Shown piece by piece: positions 1-9,898 of a DNA stretch of 64,000 nucleotides. The stretch comes from Perkinsus olseni (lineage: Eukaryota; Perkinsozoa; Perkinsida). The notes beneath the pieces were generated by a model. The model was not told where the DNA came from. It worked only from the letters and a program-made list of their open reading frames with translations, and made no database searches. The first letter of the stretch is position 1. Each line of letters opens with the position of its first letter. The position numbers and the translations under genes were made by a program. The stretch is from the NCBI GenBank assembly GCA_013115125.1, contig JABANN010000071.1, forward strand, positions 16,933 to 80,932, given 5' to 3'.

Positions 1-71
1 GAAGCTCGACCTGGCGCTGGTCCTCGACTAACCTCACTTTATCTCGCTACGTAGAGACCCATCCATGCTCG

Positions 72-2099
72 ATGAACTCGAGCAGTCTTCACGACATAGA
101 CCGTTGTTGTGGCCCTGATGACGACAAGTCGGGTGTGGTCAACTGGACTCTAGTGAACGGTGCATTGAGCGACGCTTTCTCTCATTCTAGATTCTTTGAA
201 GTCCGACTGCCTCTCTTCGAAAGTCTCATCGAGCCGGCCAGCGCCACACTGCTCGAGCTTGCCACCACAGTAACGTGTCGATCCGGTCTGCTCGCCCTCC
301 AGTTGTTGGGGCACATCCAAGAGAGGTCGGCAAGTGGGCTACGCAATGATCAGACGGGTCTCATGCAAGAGGGAGTGGAGTTGTTATTACGCTCCTTCTC
401 CTGGCCAGAGATAGCACGCTCGACCTATCCCTTATTCGGGCTGGTATCAAGGGCGGTCGCCACTCTGAGAACGACGGGCACCGACTACGAGTGTTCCGAT
501 GAGGCGAAGAACCTCCTCGGTCAACTTAATGAGGTTGTAGCATCCCTCCAGCCTTTGGAGAGCTTGAGAGCCATCAGTCCCGCACTCGAGCAGCTCGTGG
601 CTCACCATGATGATGACCCAGATACTTGTACCATGTGCCACATGCATCTGATGTCCACCACTCATGCCGCCTTAGCAGCAAGAGAAGCATTATCAGGGAA
701 GGATGCAGCCGTTCATGTTGAACAAGCTAGTCGATGGTTCCTCGATACCCCAGGAGGGAATAGCGACCGGCTCATGCTGTCAACCCCCTGGCCTCTCTTC
801 GAGTTCCTCAGCATGGTCTGGCCGGGTTATGCGGAGAGCCATCGTGATGGGAGTAATGATGCGTGTACCTCCGTAGTCGAGGCGAGGCCTAGCAGTCCCT
901 CATGGACTCGCAGGTTAGAGGCATTAACTGAGTTGGTTAGTGCTTCCGCAGCGTATCGCACGTTCGGTTCGGCTGACGCTCCGCCTTGGAGAGCTCCCTT
1001 GATGAAGGAGTTGAAGCACGTAGCTGCCGCAGCTAAAGAGGCGGGAGACCATGGCGTTAGCGTGGCCCTCCTGGAGACTCTCGACCAGGACGTTCAGTGG
1101 AGGCACCCCAAGGATACGGTCACGAACTTCTCACCCGAGCAAGGCGCATGCAAGCTACTGGAGCATGCTGAGATACATCGTCGGTGGCAGGAGTTCAGAC
1201 AGTCTCCCCACAACACCACCTCTTCTCGATACATCAACGGCATTTGTAAGCCTTGCCTAGGGATTGCACTGAAGTGGCGAGCTGACTATATCAGAGTGGA
1301 TCCTGCCAAGTGCCCTCAGCTCATGGATAGACTCTACCGTCAGTACGATATGGTGCTGGTACTGGACTACTCCCCTGCTGGCAGTCCTCGTCCGATTGCT
1401 CCTACCTTTACCACGCAAGTATGGCTATACATGCCGAGCGAGCCACATGCCCTGCAAGGTAGAGTTCACCTACCCGACGGTTATTCTCCAGTAGTCGTGG
1501 ATGAATATGGTGTAGTCAGCCCTGGGTCGAGATTGGAGGCGGTGGAACTTTGGTATCGGTACCCCGTCGCTGCCCTCCGAGAAGCTCTCGGGCAGCCCAT
1601 CGAGAACCGCGGAGACTGCGTCCTCCTCTTCGGCCAGCCTGACGATAAGTTGGCTGCACACCTCATCAACCATCATAACGTCCGCGTTGTCTTTACGGGT
1701 GGCAGCGGCTCTGGGAATACTCAGTACCAATACTATCAGCTCCTGAGGGAATCCTGTAAGGTAGCCGTCTTACCTTGGGACGGGAGGTTCTCCGCAGGCC
1801 AGGTGATCGCCGATGGAGCCCTTATGGGTGTCCCAGTTGTGGCTCCTCGGCAGAAGCTCTTCGCTCGCCTCCTACTACCCTCTATGTTCAGCTACATCAG
1901 CAACGATGTCAATGAAATAACGGCCCGAGTTCTGCTACTGTTGTCGAGGCCTGACCTCTATCGCCACACTGTGGAGGTCATGGAGGAAGGTCTCCTCGGT
2001 CTACTGGACTGGGAAAGACTCGAAACGCCCGGTAGCTTCCTACTCAGAGTCAATCATCATCGACAACAGTACACGGCTCATGAGCACGTCGTAGATTGA
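72..2099 (+). CDS. GT-B-like glycosyltransferase, single exon
   Basis: An uninterrupted 675-codon frame opens with ATG at 72 and ends with TGA. The last third looks like the donor-sugar half of a GT-B glycosyltransferase: a strand plus glycine turn VVFTGGSGSG near residues 537-546, then VAVLPWDGRFSAGQ, then ADGALMGVPVVAP near residue 587, which resembles the usual acidic/small-residue stretch before a PVV strand in group-1 glycosyltransferases. The first 400 residues are helical and unrecognised; a CxxC-type pair (CTMCHMH) lies near residue 187. No signal peptide or membrane segment is visible, so a cytosolic location is inferred. It lacks introns although most neighbours have several. Substrate is unknown. 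It could also be a non-catalytic GT-B-fold protein. Confidence 0.6.
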   Translation: MNSSSLHDIDRCCGPDDDKSGVVNWTLVNGALSDAFSHSRFFEVRLPLFESLIEPASATLLELATTVTCRSGLLALQLLGHIQERSASGLRNDQTGLMQEGVELLLRSFSWPEIARSTYPLFGLVSRAVATLRTTGTDYECSDEAKNLLGQLNEVVASLQPLESLRAISPALEQLVAHHDDDPDTCTMCHMHLMSTTHAALAAREALSGKDAAVHVEQASRWFLDTPGGNSDRLMLSTPWPLFEFLSMVWPGYAESHRDGSNDACTSVVEARPSSPSWTRRLEALTELVSASAAYRTFGSADAPPWRAPLMKELKHVAAAAKEAGDHGVSVALLETLDQDVQWRHPKDTVTNFSPEQGACKLLEHAEIHRRWQEFRQSPHNTTSSRYINGICKPCLGIALKWRADYIRVDPAKCPQLMDRLYRQYDMVLVLDYSPAGSPRPIAPTFTTQVWLYMPSEPHALQGRVHLPDGYSPVVVDEYGVVSPGSRLEAVELWYRYPVAALREALGQPIENRGDCVLLFGQPDDKLAAHLINHHNVRVVFTGGSGSGNTQYQYYQLLRESCKVAVLPWDGRFSAGQVIADGALMGVPVVAPRQKLFARLLLPSMFSYISNDVNEITARVLLLLSRPDLYRHTVEVMEEGLLGLLDWERLETPGSFLLRVNHHRQQYTAHEHVVD

Positions 2100-2178
2100 G
2101 CTTCTCCCAGCAGCCGTCTTTCGTTAAGACTCACGCGTGTGCGAGAACTAGTTCTTTCCAGTTCATCTCATTCACATT

Positions 2179-3121
2179 ATGCCCACTGAGGTCACATCTG
2201 CCGACCATCCAGTGCCCGCAGTCTTCGAGGCCGACGCTGAGGAGTACTTCAATCGTAACCAGGTCTATGAGACTGCTCGACAGCTACTGCAGGATCTTCT
2301 GCTCAAGAGACCGGAGAATCCTCTGCAATTCATGGCTGACTGGCTTAACCACGGAGGCAACAAGGGGAGGTAAGTTTAAATTATCGTACGTCACCAATGG
2401 GCTCATGATGAGCCGCTCATCATTACCTCTTTGACAGGTTTATTATCTTGGGACCTCCAGGGATCGACCTCAGTGGCCTCTGTGATTCTCTGGTCGCCAG
2501 AAAGAAGGCCGCGGGCGATGGTCACGAAGTTGTGCATATCAAAGGCGACGAGGTCTGCGGCGGCGGTGAGGGGTCGTCGCGTCGTGAGTCGCCAATTTTT
2601 TCACGTGATGTCATCAGGAATCACGGATGCCTCATCTCCCGAAACCGACAGAAAAATGTCTGCGGCGATGGCGGCAGCTGTGGAGGCCCAAGTAGGCAAA
2701 CACAATGCCTGGGTCATCTCGGGTTTTCCTAGAACAAGGGCTCAGGTTAGTTCTCTTCACCAGCACGTCTTACACTCGTACGACCTGTTCAGGCACGACT
2801 GATGCTCACGAAGTGGAGTGTCGTCCCCGACCGGGCGTTGATACTGACTATGCCTGAGGGAAGCCAGGAGCTAGAGAGCAGCGCTGATAAGGATTGTGAG
2901 AGACTCTACGAAGAGCGCATTCCAGCAGTGAAAGAACTTCTCAAGTAGGCGCCCCCGAGTGGGCCGATGGCTAACCTCTCGGTCTGTTTGCTCTCCCGCT
3001 TGGCCGTAGGTACATAGCCACTGAGGTAGAGATCTATCCTGGAGATAAGGAGAGTACTTCTCAGCGGATGTACAGCCTCCTATTCGACAGGCAAGAACAT
3101 AAAGAAGTGAAGACGAATTGA
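2179..3121 (+). CDS. Adenylate-kinase-like protein with RIIa/DPY-30-type N-terminus, P-loop degenerate
   Basis: Five exons join in phase, with introns at about 2370-2437, 2566-2617, 2746-2813 and 2945-3009. The first exon encodes a helical pair (EYFNRNQVYETARQLLQDLL then RPENPLQFMADWL) like the RIIa/DPY-30 dimerisation module found before adenylate kinase domains in AK5-type flagellar proteins. Exon 2 starts an NMP-kinase fold with FIILGPPG, and exon 3 carries WVISGFPRTRAQ, the conserved GFPRT segment that binds AMP. The P-loop continues IDLSGL where active enzymes have SGKGT, so the phosphate-binding lysine is absent. The protein is only about 230 residues and ends shortly after a helix rich in E/K. 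Likely a structural or regulatory relative rather than an enzyme (inference). It starts 79 bp after the upstream gene. Confidence 0.7.
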
Positions 3122-3418
3122 GGAGCGAGTCCCAGGATGGGGCATCCACGAACACCCGATAACGGTGTGATATCATGCCTGTTGACCCTTGTGTTCCTGG
3201 AGTACGAACAGGAGCGCTGTATCGGAGTCCGAAGTTCGGACAAGAGAGATTCAGCCATGCCTTTGCCAAAACTCTAGGAAGAATCCCGCAAGTACCACGT
3301 CGAAGATTCCTCGGTCAGCTCCGTCTTGTAGGAGTACCTTGCCGGGACTGAATCTAAGACTCAAAAGCCTTACCAGGTGAGATTACGCCGTGTAATTTAC
3401 GCGACGGTAAGCGGCAAA

Positions 3419-5285
3419 GATATTGGGCCGCCATTGATGATCAATATCGAGGTTGTTCAATTATTGATACAATAATTGATCGATCCCGGTACTCCCCCCC
3501 AATGAGCGATTAGAGTGAGAGTCTCCCCTCGGGTTGGGTGGGGAAAAATTACAACGCTCGAACGGTCCTGGAGTGACTCGAGTCGAGTCGCCGAACCATG
3601 CCCGACCCTGATGAGGGGGGATCCCCGCGACTGTGTGTGTGAATTTATAGTCCAACGCCGGTTCCGGCTTAGTTAGACTCTTGCCAATGTGCTCAGTTGG
3701 AGACCATGTGCTCAGTCTTGCCCGCGACTGCATCGCTACTATGACCGTCCTAGAGGATTCACCGGCGCGGCCGCCGGGAACTCACAACTCGCAAGTCACG
3801 AGATCAGCGTTGCTGATTCAGCGGGCTATTATGGGAGCGAAATGGCTTGCAACGGGGTTGGTGTAAATAATAGCTACTAAATATGGATTGCATATTATGG
3901 TGGAAGATGAGAGGTGAAACTCCTGCCGTGAGAGTGATCAGAGAGAGCACGTGATCAACGGTAATTAGTCGTTGTCAGCTAAAGGACCTTTCATAGGTGA
4001 ACCTTCAGCAAAGGTTAACAATGCACGCATACGTAATACTCGTCGCAGAATTCAATTACATCCCGCTCCTCAAGAAATGAGAGGATCCATCGCGACCGAT
4101 GTGGAGCACATCTTAGTCACCACTGGTAACTCACTGGAGTCAGTCTATCTTATCGCGTACAACTCATGGTATGAGTAGGACTCCATCCTATGAAAGGATT
4201 CCTATTCCGGGTACCGTAGGGGTTACCCCGGGATAGTTCATGATAAGTTCGGGTTGCGAATTTTTCATGAGGGTTGAATTTGGCTGGTTCAAGAAGAGTA
4301 TGGGTCGGATCTTCTTCGCACCGTCAAATGAGGAGTTTGGGAGTTATTTGCACGAATCGTGCAGCACGATGGCATCGTGACGATGCTAGTACACGTATCA
4401 GTTGTTCCCTCAGGACGTGAGGGAACAACTGCTGTTGAAAGTCTGCACTTTTTTGGGTCGCATTTCACGCGGGCCGAAGGTCGAAATGTCTACGGGATTG
4501 GGAGACGGATTGAAGCCGCGAACCGAGCCATGAAACGGCTTGGGAAATTCTGGAAGTCACTCGACGCGAGCTTGTCAGACAAGCCTTGTCTGGAAAGATA
4601 ACGGTCATCCAAGCAACCGCATTCGTGACGCTCAAAGCGTCACGCTTTTCTATGCGAGTGAGACGTCGACCCTCAAGGAGTCTGATACCCAGCGATACTG
4701 TGGCTTTTTAGAACACTCTTCTACAATGCCGCATCGAGGCGACCCGCTATCCCAAACGTCAACAATGGGGGCCCTATCGAGAGCAAGATGCCCAGAAAGC
4801 CGAGGGGGCTCGGCGGCCTGAAGTCGCCGGCTTCGGTGGCACGGCCATCCTCTACGGTTGCCATTAGGCTACCGGGTAGCCGCTACCCCATCAGTGAGAT
4901 ACATTATTGGAATCCGTCTATGATAGACAGCGTCCGGCGAACACGGTGCATGCCCTGCAGCGTGGTCGCCGTGGAACACAGGCCGTGGTTGCTGCTGAGT
5001 GGTTCACCTGGGTAAGTCTCCCAAGACAGGGGAAATTCACTCGGTATATACTATGCAGGCATGAGACTCATGCCGCATGACATCCCTATGACAAGGGAGC
5101 ACAGTGGCTGTTGATTCAACAGTGTTGAATCCCAGCTGAGTCAGCTGAGCTGACCCTGAGATTATCAATTTCAAACATATCACGTTGATGGTCGAAGGCT
5201 TATCCTATTTGCCCCCGATAAGGAGCTATGCTGGAGGTAAGCAGCTTACCCCTAGCATATCTCCTTATAGGCTATAAGTTATAGC
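3419..5285. repeat. Cluster of at least 15 short perfect hairpins
   Basis: Stem-loops read directly from the sequence, as stem bp/loop nt: 3457-3479 (10/3), 3433-3445 (6/1), 4162-4176 (6/3), 4349-4363 (7/1), 4365-4379 (7/1), 4399-4431 (14/5), 4571-4583 (6/1), 4576-4592 (8/1), 4624-4644 (9/3), 4799-4814 (6/4), 4874-4888 (7/1), 4916-4928 (6/1), 5059-5073 (7/1), 5113-5131 (9/1), 5218-5268 (25 with 3 mismatches/1), 5271-5285 (7/1). Stem sequences are all different, so this is not one repeat family, and single-nucleotide loops dominate. Confidence 0.75.
5218..5268. repeat. 25-bp near-perfect inverted repeat with a 1-nt spacer
   Basis: The arms 5218-5242 and 5244-5268 are reverse complements at 22 of 25 positions. 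The core is GGTAAGC-A-GCTTACC and the ends are ATAAGGAG/CTCCTTAT. It could fold as a small structured RNA on either strand or be a foldback element. No flanking duplication or coding content ties it to a known family. Confidence 0.7.
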
Positions 5286-5750
5286 AGCTAGCCGTAAGCT
5301 GAATGGCCGATGACGAGAAGCCAGTAGATGAAAGATTGGATTCCAGACGGTAAAAGTCAGTCGGTCTCGAACATCAAGGCACTCTTCTCAGAAGAATCTT
5401 CTATGATTCCACACCATAAGCTGATATCAGCTCCGTCGTCTACGAAAGATCTACAGCGCTGCACACTCACCTGGCGCAGAACCCATTACAGGCCGTCGGC
5501 TGGACTTCGTTACGCGGAGCGAACGTCTCCCCGGCACCCTTGCCAATTGACTGCTGAACCAATCAAGATATAATACGGATCAACAAAACGATATGTTCTT
5601 GGACTCCTATGCCTTCGCCGGAGGCACTGCTCTAGACAGGGCAAAATGACTGAGCAATGTGACTCAAGTAATGAGAGAAGAATACAAATAAGAATAAGAA
5701 CCCTCCGGGAATAGCAGCTCCCAGTTAAGTTCACGGGGTTCTTGACTCAA

Positions 5751-6209
5751 CTATCGGAGCCGATCAGGGTGACCGCAGTATTCATTACTCAGTTCATACT
5801 TCGTTTTGTCGCCACAGAGAGGTTGGATAGTGATGCCATCAGTGGTCTTATTATAGGGCAGCAGCTGCCACATATTGGTATCCAGAGTATATTTGTTGGC
5901 AAAGGTTGTGAAATGCTTAGATCTCACGTCGACGTCGAAGACATTAGTGAAGTGGTTCAACCTCCCGATGGGGATACGGCTTGTCTAGACTTGTTTCTGA
6001 TGACGATGCACCAACGTGAAAATGCTCATAGTGCCATTTAGAAAGGGCGGCGTACGTGGGAAACGGAGAGCCCACTCGGGTCCTGCGTGATGGTGAACCT
6101 TACTACAGTAGTACTCGCTGGGAGGAAAGGCATTCTTGTCGTGCTGAACAGCGGCACCCCCAGAACAGAGGACAGCGAGAGCCATCAGATAGAGAACAGC
6201 GCTTCGCAT
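5751..6209 (-). pseudogene. Small secreted protein, copy A, with in-frame stop
   Basis: This is a third member of the family at 7824-8267 and 9467-9898. From the ATG at 6209 it has a signal peptide (LYLMALAVLCSGGAAV), then FPPSEYYC, ALRFPRTPPFL and TMSIF as in the paralogues. After the codons for HRHQKQV the frame meets TAG near 5985 and then goes on in the same frame with PIGRLNHF, DVDVRSKHFTTFA, LDTNMWQLLPY and a final NEYC segment, each matching the paralogues. A single nonsense codon is therefore the only obvious defect: the region looks like a recently inactivated copy, or the protein ends at about 74 residues. Function is unknown. Confidence 0.75.
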
Positions 6210-7823
6210 TATGGATTGCGAAACAGCTGAGTGAAAGCAAGGCGAGTAGCCGCCTTTCTTGTGTGCCCGTGTTTTTGTGTACGCAGATACAACCGTGTCA
6301 CGGAAGGAAATGCCTAGCATTGTAATGTCAGTGGATAGCAATGCTGCCACCAGAGTTGGCTCCGTGTCATCGAGCTCACACCTGCATCGCATGTGTCGCG
6401 CAGCATGCGGCGCGCATCACGTTCCTCAGGCGCTCAATGCCCTTGGACTGTACGGAAACACAGTCGCAGGCTGGCGTCTGCGGCCTAAGCTCAGCTAGTG
6501 TGTGCATGCGTGTAAGATCAAATGGCAACCTCCAAAGAGCAGGGATGAAACCTCTGACTGCGGGGACTGGGAAAAAAAGACGGATATGGCACACCTGAAC
6601 AGGGCATGTGTAACGTGCCTCTGTTGAGGACAACAGGCAGGAGAACAACGCCGGCCCGCCTGCCGTTGCACCGGAGTGCTGAGCGTGCGAGCACGCATAC
6701 ACCCAAACACTGGATTCATCCAGCCTGGGAACCCTTAATGCCAGGGCTGCGGTAGCCAACGTGGTAACCACGGCTCACCCGCAGACTCGGTTAGGTTGAG
6801 GGTGGGGGGCCGAATTCCACCCGGGAAGGCGGCGGGAAGTCGGCGAGCAGGTCACGCGGGATACCGCAGACCCACTCACGCCGATGTAGCTTAGAAAACT
6901 GAGAAGAAAGGCAGTTGGAAGGTGGTCCACGCGTCTCCGCAGGACCACTCCTCGCGACTGTCGTGCACAAATTACCACGCCAGAAGTCAGTATCATAACG
7001 AAGCTAGAACTAGCATCATCATCGGAAACCGCTAGCTTGAGTAGCGCAGGATTGCGTGACTACGTCCCCTGCCGCGATGGTTTCACCCTCAGTAAAACCT
7101 ACGGCCTCCCTTACACAGGAAAGGAATTGGTCTCGTGGGCCCTTCGAGTAAGCCTGTTGACATCACAGTCAACTACGTATACAGGGCCTTAACTCGGCTG
7201 CTATCGAAACCCGGGTCTGGTTGACGAGGTAACCGGTACATACTGTATCAAGATTGAAAGGAGCAGGCTCAGCACAGATGAGCAATCCTATCCCCCATTC
7301 CTATGGCGGAGAGAAACTTGAGATGCGCGGGTCTGACGTTTTCAATGTACTCCCATCGATTCTGATACTCTTATCGTTGGTCGTCCACGCCTACGATCGT
7401 GCCTACGATAGCCATGAAGTTGCTAGCGATCTTTCTCGGTATTCGAGGAATGTTCTGACTCCTCAATCGCACAGGAAATTTTGAGAAACTATATGAGGTT
7501 TTTTTTTCACGTTCTTCAACTGGAATCCAGTTACTGGATAACTGTTCAACGCAAGTCACGTCATCTGACTATGAAATCGATGAGCTTGTAGCACCAAAAT
7601 AGTGATATGTTGTAGCACCGTAATAATGGGATCAACACATTGCGTTGCGTCCGGGACGATGTGCCGTACGAGACCGAGTCTCTCGGCTTGCCGATGTTGA
7701 GCGTGAAGCAGAAATATGAAGAAAATGAGAACTTGGATCCAATAGCTGGCTCCGATGATGAGACATGAAGGTCGCACAAATTCCAAGCTGCGCCTATCTT
7801 ATAGTGGGTATCATTGTGAGCCC
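6210..7823. other. Non-coding spacer between secreted-protein copies A and B
   Basis: Frames of 60-130 codons occur on both strands but overlap each other and show no family motif. Short hairpins are present (for example 7518-7532, 7-bp stem with a 1-nt loop). Direct copies of gcctacgat lie at about 7389-7410. Nothing else is supported. Confidence 0.5.
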
Positions 7824-9210
7824 CTAGAAGCCTTTGCAATGCCCCGGTGTCAAGTTCTCCTGCTCATCATCACCCCCCGAGGGGTTGATTGTAATAGTAT
7901 TAGTCCTTCCGTCATAAGGGAGGCTCCTCCACTGGTCGGCATCCAAACCATATTCTTCGGCGAAGCGCGTGAAATTCTTAGACTCCACGTCGACCTTAAT
8001 AGAAGTTCCTTGAGGGCACTCGTTCTTAGCGATGGGGATGCCATATGTGTACACCTGCTGGTGATTCACCATCTTGAAGATGCTCATAGTGTTCTTCAAG
8101 AACTCCGGCCTACGTGGGAAACGAAGAGCCCATAAGAACTCCTTAAGCTCGGCCTTCTTGCAACAGTAGTATTCATCGGGAGGGAAGACAGCCTGATTCT
8201 TGTCGATGGCGTTGGCCTGGAGATAGAGAACAGCGAAGGCCATCAGATGGAGGACAGCGATACTCATCGTGGGTTCTAACTTGAAGAAAGCCCTGAAGAG
8301 ATAGCCTAAACCGAATCACACTCCCCGTTTCGAGCACTGCCGGGCCGACAGTGACTCCCGGTCAGGCGCTAGCTTGCACGCAGGCGCCGCTGACGCGTGC
8401 TCCAGCGTCCGTACTGCGGACTTTGCTGAACCTCGAACTGAGCGATAACCGTGAGTGCGACCCCGAGAGCACTCGAGATTCTTATCATTCGTCCTTATTA
8501 TTCTGGTTGGGCCATACGCTATGTCCCTCGGGACTCATCCCGCGTCGGAGCGCATGATTGCAATCTATTCGAGAGATTCTATTGAAAATTGTCCGAGGGT
8601 GAGTAGTCCTAAGTTAGGACTCCTAACCGTCAACTTCTGCGTTCTGTGTCGCCGAATCTTCGAGATCCGGTGGAGAATTGGAGTTCGAGGTCTTTGCGCT
8701 CTACTCCTTCGAGCTTTGAATCAATCAGATCTGTCAAATCTTCGAGTCGGGTGCTTCAGATGTGTTGCTTGCGTGAATTGCAGAAGGGAGGTCCACCTGC
8801 AGCGTCAACTGAGATAGGACTCAGTTAATGCCAACAAGCGATGTCAACGTGCCTCCGCGCTATGGGGGAGCTCGCTGTTATTTTACAGTTCTAGCCCCTT
8901 CAACAGTGCACCACCGTTCTTGTGGATGGTAGAGAAGCGAGTGTTACCTCCATCACCGGGGTCACGTAACTTGTCTCTGCCGTGTCCCGGTATCGCATAA
9001 ACAAGGGCCTAGCAGTGGGGCATCGTCAAACATCCATATGCATGTTTATGAAGCTTCTTAGGAGTCGGTGTAAACATCCAGCGGGATCGGTAATCCCGTA
9101 AGTGCTGAAGACAGCTGTGAGAGGTTATACAATCAGTTCTTGTCAAACTCCCGATGGCCAACGGTTGTGATACAGGATCCATCGATGGGTGACTGCCAGT
9201 CACTGACTGG
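7518..9210. repeat. Hairpins flanking secreted-protein copy B
   Basis: Perfect inverted repeats, as stem/loop: 7518-7532 (7/1), 8605-8621 (8/1) overlapping 8613-8627 (7/1), 8807-8826 (7/6), 9082-9098 (6/5) and 9196-9210 (7/1). They lie only outside the coding region of 7824-8267 and have the same style as the cluster at 3.4-5.3 kb. Confidence 0.65.
7824..8267 (-). CDS. Small secreted protein, copy B (147 aa)
   Basis: A single intact exon starts at the ATG at 8267 with a signal peptide (VLHLMAFAVLYLQANA), giving a mature protein of about 125 residues. Family blocks shared with the copies on either side, in order: VFPPDEYYC, WALRFPRRPEFL, NTMSIFKM, YGIPIA, KVDVESKNFTRFA, GLDADQWRSLPY, TITINPS and a C-terminal GHC. 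The first and last cysteines are conserved between copies B and C and could form a disulphide (inference). The alternating strand-like pattern suggests a small beta-rich extracellular domain. I do not recognise a named family. A lineage-specific secreted effector or surface protein is plausible but unproven. Confidence 0.85.
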   Translation of the reverse strand: MSIAVLHLMAFAVLYLQANAIDKNQAVFPPDEYYCCKKAELKEFLWALRFPRRPEFLKNTMSIFKMVNHQQVYTYGIPIAKNECPQGTSIKVDVESKNFTRFAEEYGLDADQWRSLPYDGRTNTITINPSGGDDEQENLTPGHCKGF

Positions 9211-9466
9211 GGAATTTACGGCGGATGCGGATGCTAGGTGGTTCCAGCAAGCGCAGCACGCCTGCCCTCCTCACTCTCCCATAACTGCCGAACTCAATTC
9301 CTACGTGATGAGATATACTCGAGAAGCAAGGATCTTGCTACAAGAAATGTTCCTGGACCATAAAAACTCTCGTCATAGACAGTCCAAGTATACTATATTG
9401 GAATTATGAGTCAGATAGCCGGCCTCCTCCCCTCAAAGGAAGAAGATGGCAAGAGGTCAACAAGCC
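8268..9466. other. Non-coding spacer between copies B and C
   Basis: It contains four short hairpins listed separately. There is no convincing coding frame; the ORF at 9140-9409 (+) has no start context or family motif I can defend. Confidence 0.5.
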
Positions 9467-9898
9467 TCACCTCACGCAGTTCGCGGACTTCAAAAGGTAT
9501 ACCTTCTTTCTACTGCTTGAAGGAAAGATGACAATGCTATCAGTTTCTTCATCGTATAATAGCAACATCCAGTAGTCAGCATCCAAGGATTGGCCCTTGG
9601 CGAACGTCGTGAAATGTTCAGATGTCACATCGACCCTGACGAAAGTTAACCCCACGAAGGGGAACTCCGCGATAGGGATACCATAGGCGTTGACTTGTGT
9701 GTGGTTCGCCAAAGTGTGGATGCTCATAGTATTTTTCAAGAAATCAGGTTTACGTGGGAAGCTGAGAGCCCACTCGAATCCCTCCAGCTCAGCCGTCTTA
9801 CTGCAGTAGCTAGCGTTGGGAGGAAAGACAGCGCCGGCGTGCTGGACCGCGAAGACCATCACATATGTAGTAGCCGCCACCATCGTGAGGTACTTCAT
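9467..9898 (-). CDS. Small secreted protein, copy C (143 aa)
   Basis: An intact single exon paralogous to 7824-8267. The ATG is at 9898 and the signal peptide MVAATTYVMVFAVQHAGA is followed by VFPPNASYC, WALSFPRKPDFL, NTMSIHTL, YGIPIA, VRVDVTSEHFTTFA, LDADYWMLLLY, IVIFPSS and a terminal ANC. The same two end cysteines are kept as in copy B. The sequence has drifted much more than its blocks, which fits old tandem duplication with fast evolution. Orientation and roughly 2-kb spacing match copies A and B. Function is unknown; the product is exported by prediction. Confidence 0.85.
   Translation of the reverse strand: MKYLTMVAATTYVMVFAVQHAGAVFPPNASYCSKTAELEGFEWALSFPRKPDFLKNTMSIHTLANHTQVNAYGIPIAEFPFVGLTFVRVDVTSEHFTTFAKGQSLDADYWMLLLYDEETDSIVIFPSSSRKKVYLLKSANCVR

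Larger units (their letters stand above)
3122..5750. other. Non-coding interval, hairpin-rich
   Basis: No frame longer than about 90 codons looks coding. The stretch 3419-5285 is crowded with short perfect inverted repeats (separate entry). The rest, including 3480-4150 and 5290-5750, shows nothing I recognise. Confidence 0.6.

Noticed and set aside
3419-5285. CRISPR array
   Set aside because: The hairpin stems are all different, spacing is irregular and the genome is eukaryotic.
5751-6209. Reading the TAG in copy A as stop-codon reassignment or readthrough
   Set aside because: TAG and TGA end other well-supported genes here (for example PAN2 and succinyl-CoA ligase), so a nonsense mutation is simpler.
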